Below are positions 5,084-7,250 of a stretch of 7,250 nucleotides of DNA, one piece after another; positions within the stretch are counted from its first letter, which is position 1, and each line of letters starts with the position of its first letter. The notes under the pieces were generated by a model. It had not been told where the DNA came from and made no database searches. It saw only the letters and a program-made list of their open reading frames with translations. The DNA comes from MB1-2 sp046566065 (GTDB taxonomy: Bacteria; Actinomycetota; CADDZG01; WHSQ01), in contig JBKHXK010000062.1 of assembly GCA_046566065.1 (NCBI GenBank), positions 1-7,250 of the forward strand, read 5' to 3'. The translations under genes and the position numbers were made by a program.

Positions 5084-6145
5084 ATGAGCAAGAAGATCCG
5101 GTTCCTGAGCTGTCTGATCGCCATCTTCGCCCTCGCACTGATGGCGGTTTCGCCCGTTGCGTTCGCCGGCCCGAACGGCAACGGCAACGAGAACTCGAGC
5201 AAGGCCGACAACGGCTCCGAGAACACTCCCGGCAACGATCGAAAAGAGGGCTACGAGGACAACTCGTCGACCCCACAAGAGACCAACCACGGCAAGGGCT
5301 CCGACCACGACGGCGACGCCGATTCCGACTCGAACACCGCCTACACCGAGGACAACGACACCAACGACGGCAACACCCCCAACAACGTCTCGGACGACGG
5401 CGACAACCGTCATCCCTCCGGTAAGGACCGCTCGGTCGAGAACGGCGGCTCCGGCAACCAGGGCAAGTCCGAGTCCAACCCCGACGACTCCAAGGGCCCC
5501 ATGCGCTACGAGGGCGCCCAGGGCGACGACAAGCCCAACGGCCCCGGTGGCACCGACCTGGCCGACCAGGACGGCAACAACGGCTGTGGCAACGACGATG
5601 ACTTCGACGACGACAACAACGGTTGGTGTGGCCGTCCCAAGCCCGCCACCAGCAAGCCGACCTGCCCGGACGGCTCCACGATGCCGGCCAACGGCAAGTG
5701 CGACACGCCCAAGCTCTGCCCGAACGGCACCACGATGCCCGCCAACGGCAAGTGCGACGAGGTCAAGGGCGAGATCATCACCAAGACCTGCCCGGACGGC
5801 TCGACGATGCCCGCCAGCGGCAACCTCGAGGACTGTGGCGTGGACCGTGGCGAGAACCCGAGCAACCCCGAGCTGTGCCCGGACGGGTCTGCGATGCCCG
5901 CCAGCGGTGACATCGAGGACTGCGACCAGGTTCTCGGCGAGATCATCGATCGTGACCGCCAGCCTGCCAAGCCGGCCCCGAGCGTCCTGGGTGTCCGTCT
6001 CTCCCCGGCTCTGACCGAGCCCGTCGCCGTGGCCGGAGCGGTCCTGCCCTTCACCGGCGGCGAGGCCCTGACCTTCCTCGCCCTGGCACTGGCGCTGATC
6101 GCAGCCGGAACGATCGCACTGAAGGTGCGCGGCAACGAGTCGTAA
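5084..6145 (+). CDS. Secreted LPXTG-anchored, Asn/Asp/Gly-rich protein with Cys repeats
   Basis: I do not recognise a named family. The 353-residue precursor starts with a Sec signal peptide (basic MSKKIR, hydrophobic core about 7-24, likely cleavage after AFA at 28). Residues 29-165 are low-complexity, rich in Asn, Asp, Gly and Ser, and strongly acidic, with possible calcium-binding DxD/DGD patterns. A cysteine-flanked acidic segment follows (C168 and C182, around GNDDDFDDDNNGWCG). Next come four repeats beginning CPDG or CPNG, each bracketed by two cysteines (194/206, 212/224, 236/251, 265/280), probably disulphide loops. A Pro-rich linker leads to LPFTG (321-325), a hydrophobic segment (about 327-346) and the short tail KVRGNES, a sortase sorting signal. 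The mature protein is thus probably bound to the cell wall, facing outward. No sortase gene is in the window. Codon third positions are nearly all C in the acidic region, which creates long false frames on both strands. Role unknown: adhesion, metal binding or a wall-spanning stalk are guesses. Confidence 0.9.
   Translation: MSKKIRFLSCLIAIFALALMAVSPVAFAGPNGNGNENSSKADNGSENTPGNDRKEGYEDNSSTPQETNHGKGSDHDGDADSDSNTAYTEDNDTNDGNTPNNVSDDGDNRHPSGKDRSVENGGSGNQGKSESNPDDSKGPMRYEGAQGDDKPNGPGGTDLADQDGNNGCGNDDDFDDDNNGWCGRPKPATSKPTCPDGSTMPANGKCDTPKLCPNGTTMPANGKCDEVKGEIITKTCPDGSTMPASGNLEDCGVDRGENPSNPELCPDGSAMPASGDIEDCDQVLGEIIDRDRQPAKPAPSVLGVRLSPALTEPVAVAGAVLPFTGGEALTFLALALALIAAGTIALKVRGNES
5660..5923 (+). repeat. 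Four cysteine-bracketed CP(D/N)G…MPA repeats
   Basis: The repeats lie at 5660-5701, 5714-5755, 5786-5836 and 5873-5923 in the coding sequence. Units 1 and 2 share the pattern C-P-(D/N)-G-(S/T)-T-M-P-A-N-G-K-C; units 3 and 4 share C-P-D-G-S-x-M-P-A-S-G-(N/D)-(L/I)-E-D-C. Units 2 and 4 are each followed by a similar GEII motif (residues 229-232 and 285-288). At the DNA level, 5676-5704 and 5730-5758 match at 28 of 29 bases, so units 1 and 2 may be a recent duplication. Confidence 0.85.
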
Positions 6146-6168
6146 GTCACGCATGAGAGTTAGTTGAC

Positions 6169-6196
6169 AGAGGGGGCCGGGAGACCGGCCCCCTCT
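6169..6196 (+). terminator. Strong GC-rich hairpin after the surface-protein gene
   Basis: A perfect 12-bp stem, AGAGGGGGCCGG (6169-6180) with CCGGCCCCCTCT (6185-6196), is closed by a GAGA tetraloop of the GNRA type. It begins 23 nt after the stop. The tail CTTCGCG is only weakly T-rich, as is common in high-GC actinobacteria. It should end the surface-protein transcript and insulate the next gene. Confidence 0.8.
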
Positions 6197-6205
6197 CTTC
6201 GCGCG

Positions 6206-6211
6206 TAGCAT
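6206..6211 (+). promoter_or_regulatory. -10-like element placed for leaderless acetyltransferase transcript
   Basis: TAGCAT fits TANNNT and ends six bases before ATG 6218, so transcription would start at the A of the start codon. No Shine-Dalgarno precedes this ATG. The geometry equals that seen before pgsA. A TTGACA at 6164-6169 lies 36 bp upstream, too far to be its -35. Confidence 0.4.
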
Positions 6212-6217
6212 CGCTCG

Positions 6218-6766
6218 ATGCTGACGCGCACGCTCGTGACGCCGCGACTCACGTTGCTCGCGACGGCGGCGGAGCATGCCGACGGGTTGTGGCAGGCGAC
6301 GAAGGTGTCCCTGCCCGAGCTCCTCACCTTCATGGCGTGGGCGCCCCAGGCCTCACCCGAGAACTCCCGCGCCTACGCCGAGCGCACCGAGAAGCGCTTC
6401 AACGAGATGATCGACTGGGGGTTCACGATCTTCCACCAGGGAGAGGTGGCGGGCTCGATCGCGCTGATGAATTACGAGGCGCTCTTCCACGTGGCCGAGA
6501 TCGGCTACTGGATCCGATCCGACCTGGCGGGCCACGGCCTCGGGACGGAAGCCGCCCGCGCCGTCTGCGGTTTCGGGTTCGAGAGTCTCGGGCTGCATCG
6601 CATCGAGCTGCGAGCTTGGACCCAGAACCCCGCCTCGATCCGCATCGCCGAGAAACTCGGTTTCACCCGTGAGGGCCTGCTGCGGGAAGCAAGTTGGGCC
6701 CAGGCCGGTTATCAGGATATGTACATGTACGGCCTCTTAGAGAGCGAGTGGAAGGCGGGCCGGTGA
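6218..6766 (+). CDS. GNAT-family N-acetyltransferase (RimJ/RimL type)
   Basis: The 182-residue protein is a single GNAT domain of the Acetyltransf_3 group, which moves an acetyl group from acetyl-CoA to an amino group. The N-terminal TPRLTL strand is typical of the RimJ/RimL group. Other signs are EIGYWIRSDLAGHGLGTEAAR (read in two parts: E94-R100, then the acetyl-CoA loop 103-110, H-G-L-G), LGLHRIELRAW (124-134), and NPASIRIAEKLGFTREGLLRE (N137 and S140 conserved). Members acetylate ribosomal protein N-termini, other proteins, or small molecules and antibiotics; nothing in this sequence fixes the substrate. The ATG is the natural start, since residues 3-13 already fit the family. Translation seems leaderless. 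The stop overlaps the start of the next gene by 4 nt (GTGA), so the two are expressed together. Confidence 0.9.
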   Translation: MLTRTLVTPRLTLLATAAEHADGLWQATKVSLPELLTFMAWAPQASPENSRAYAERTEKRFNEMIDWGFTIFHQGEVAGSIALMNYEALFHVAEIGYWIRSDLAGHGLGTEAARAVCGFGFESLGLHRIELRAWTQNPASIRIAEKLGFTREGLLREASWAQAGYQDMYMYGLLESEWKAGR

Positions 6767-7250
6767 GCGATTACGTGATGCACCCCGACACCAAGATCGG
6801 CCACGTGCACCTGAAGGTGACCGATCTCGAGCGAGCGGTCGACTTCTATCGCGACGCCCTCGGGTTCGAGCTGATCACCCGCTACGGCAGCGATGCCGCG
6901 TTCATGTCCGCCGGCGGCTACCACCACCACCTGGGCCTGAACACCTGGTTCAGCAAGGGAGCGTCCGCGGCCCCCGTGCAGGCGGCCGGCCTGTTCCACT
7001 TCGCGATCCTCTATCCGACGCGGGCCGAGCTTGCGAGGGCCCTGCACCACCTGCTCGAGCTCGGCGTTGCGATCGACGGCGCCTCGGATCACGGCGTCAG
7101 CGAGGCGTTGTACCTCCGGGATCCGGACGGGAACGGCGTCGAGCTCTACCGCGACCGGCCGCGCGAGGAGTGGCCGCGGAACGAGGACGGGTCGCTCGGC
7201 ATGTTCACGCGTCCGCTCGACGTTCGGGCTCTGCTCGCCGAGGCCGAGTA
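6763..7250 (+). CDS. VOC-family protein (glyoxalase/extradiol dioxygenase fold), 3' end missing
   Basis: The frame opens at GTG 6763, overlapping the acetyltransferase stop, and stays open for 162 codons to the window edge, where the last two bases TA could be the beginning of a stop or of Tyr. GGAAGG (6750-6755) lies seven bases upstream; ATG 6778 is a less likely start. Two beta-alpha-beta-beta-beta modules are visible: about 11-62 (IGHVHLKVTDLERAVDFYRD…LGF) and about 77-130 (LFHFAILYPTRAEL…YLRDPDGNGVELYRD). Candidate metal ligands are H14 or H16, H79 and E127. The sequence is closest in appearance to the CatE/COG2514 group, often labelled catechol-2,3-dioxygenase or glyoxalase. The tail EWPRNEDGSLGMFTRPLDV…LLAEAE resembles the usual C-terminus, so little is likely to be missing. 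Substrate unknown; pairing with a GNAT gene hints at small-molecule modification or detoxification, which is inference. Confidence 0.88.
   Translation, partial: MSDYVMHPDTKIGHVHLKVTDLERAVDFYRDALGFELITRYGSDAAFMSAGGYHHHLGLNTWFSKGASAAPVQAAGLFHFAILYPTRAELARALHHLLELGVAIDGASDHGVSEALYLRDPDGNGVELYRDRPREEWPRNEDGSLGMFTRPLDVRALLAEAE

Noticed and set aside
5105..5113. Cys10 in the signal peptide as a lipoprotein site
   Set aside because: The preceding F-L-S does not fit a lipobox, and the cysteine lies too early in the hydrophobic core; a Sec cleavage after AFA is more plausible.
5157..6014. 285-codon + strand frame rich in Thr, Ala, Arg and Pro
   Set aside because: Shifted reading of the same C-rich repetitive codons; no start signal or recognisable domain.
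6164..6169. Perfect TTGACA resembling a -35 box
   Set aside because: The bases 16-18 bp downstream lie in the GC-rich terminator stem and give no -10; the nearest TANNNT is 36 bp away.
5063..6277. Long 404-codon open frame on the minus strand opposite the surface-protein gene
   Set aside because: Its product is a low-complexity Val/Gly/Ala and Arg-rich sequence, as expected from the complement of GAC/AAC/GGC-rich codons. The + strand gene has a signal peptide, sorting signal and Shine-Dalgarno.

Overview
The window is high-GC DNA with dense same-strand gene packing and frequent GTG/TTG starts. Together with the gene order ftsK–rodZ–rimO–pgsA–cinA–thpR and a sortase-type surface protein, this points to a member of the Actinomycetota, probably a poorly characterised lineage. 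The class cannot be fixed from this sequence. All convincing genes are on the + strand.

Positions 1-4960 are a conserved housekeeping block: the 3' end of ftsK (DNA translocase, gamma domain); a RodZ-like membrane-anchored helix-turn-helix protein; rimO (radical-SAM methylthiotransferase for ribosomal protein S12); pgsA (phosphatidylglycerophosphate synthase); cinA; and thpR (2'-5' RNA ligase / cyclic phosphodiesterase fold). A TATAAT element lies between ftsK and rodZ. rodZ and rimO are 3 nt apart, pgsA and cinA overlap by 11 nt, and cinA and thpR overlap by 4 nt. The only real gap inside the block is 160 bp before pgsA; it ends in a TANNNT element placed as expected for a leaderless transcript.

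Positions 4951-6217 form a separate unit. A palindrome-rich, relatively AT-rich leader with several possible stem-loops precedes an ATG-started gene with a strong Shine-Dalgarno. The gene encodes a 353-residue secreted, Asn/Asp/Gly-rich protein with four cysteine-bracketed repeats and a C-terminal LPFTG sorting signal. A strong GC-rich hairpin follows it. This unit sits where recA is often found in related gene orders and is the most accessory-looking and interesting part of the window.

Positions 6218-7250 hold a translationally coupled pair: a RimJ/RimL-type GNAT acetyltransferase, probably leaderless, and a VOC (glyoxalase/dioxygenase fold) protein that runs off the end of the window, probably within a few residues of its natural end. 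No tRNA, rRNA, CRISPR array, insertion sequence or phage gene was seen. I do not see a clearly new multi-gene system; the best candidates for novelty are the surface protein and its structured leader.
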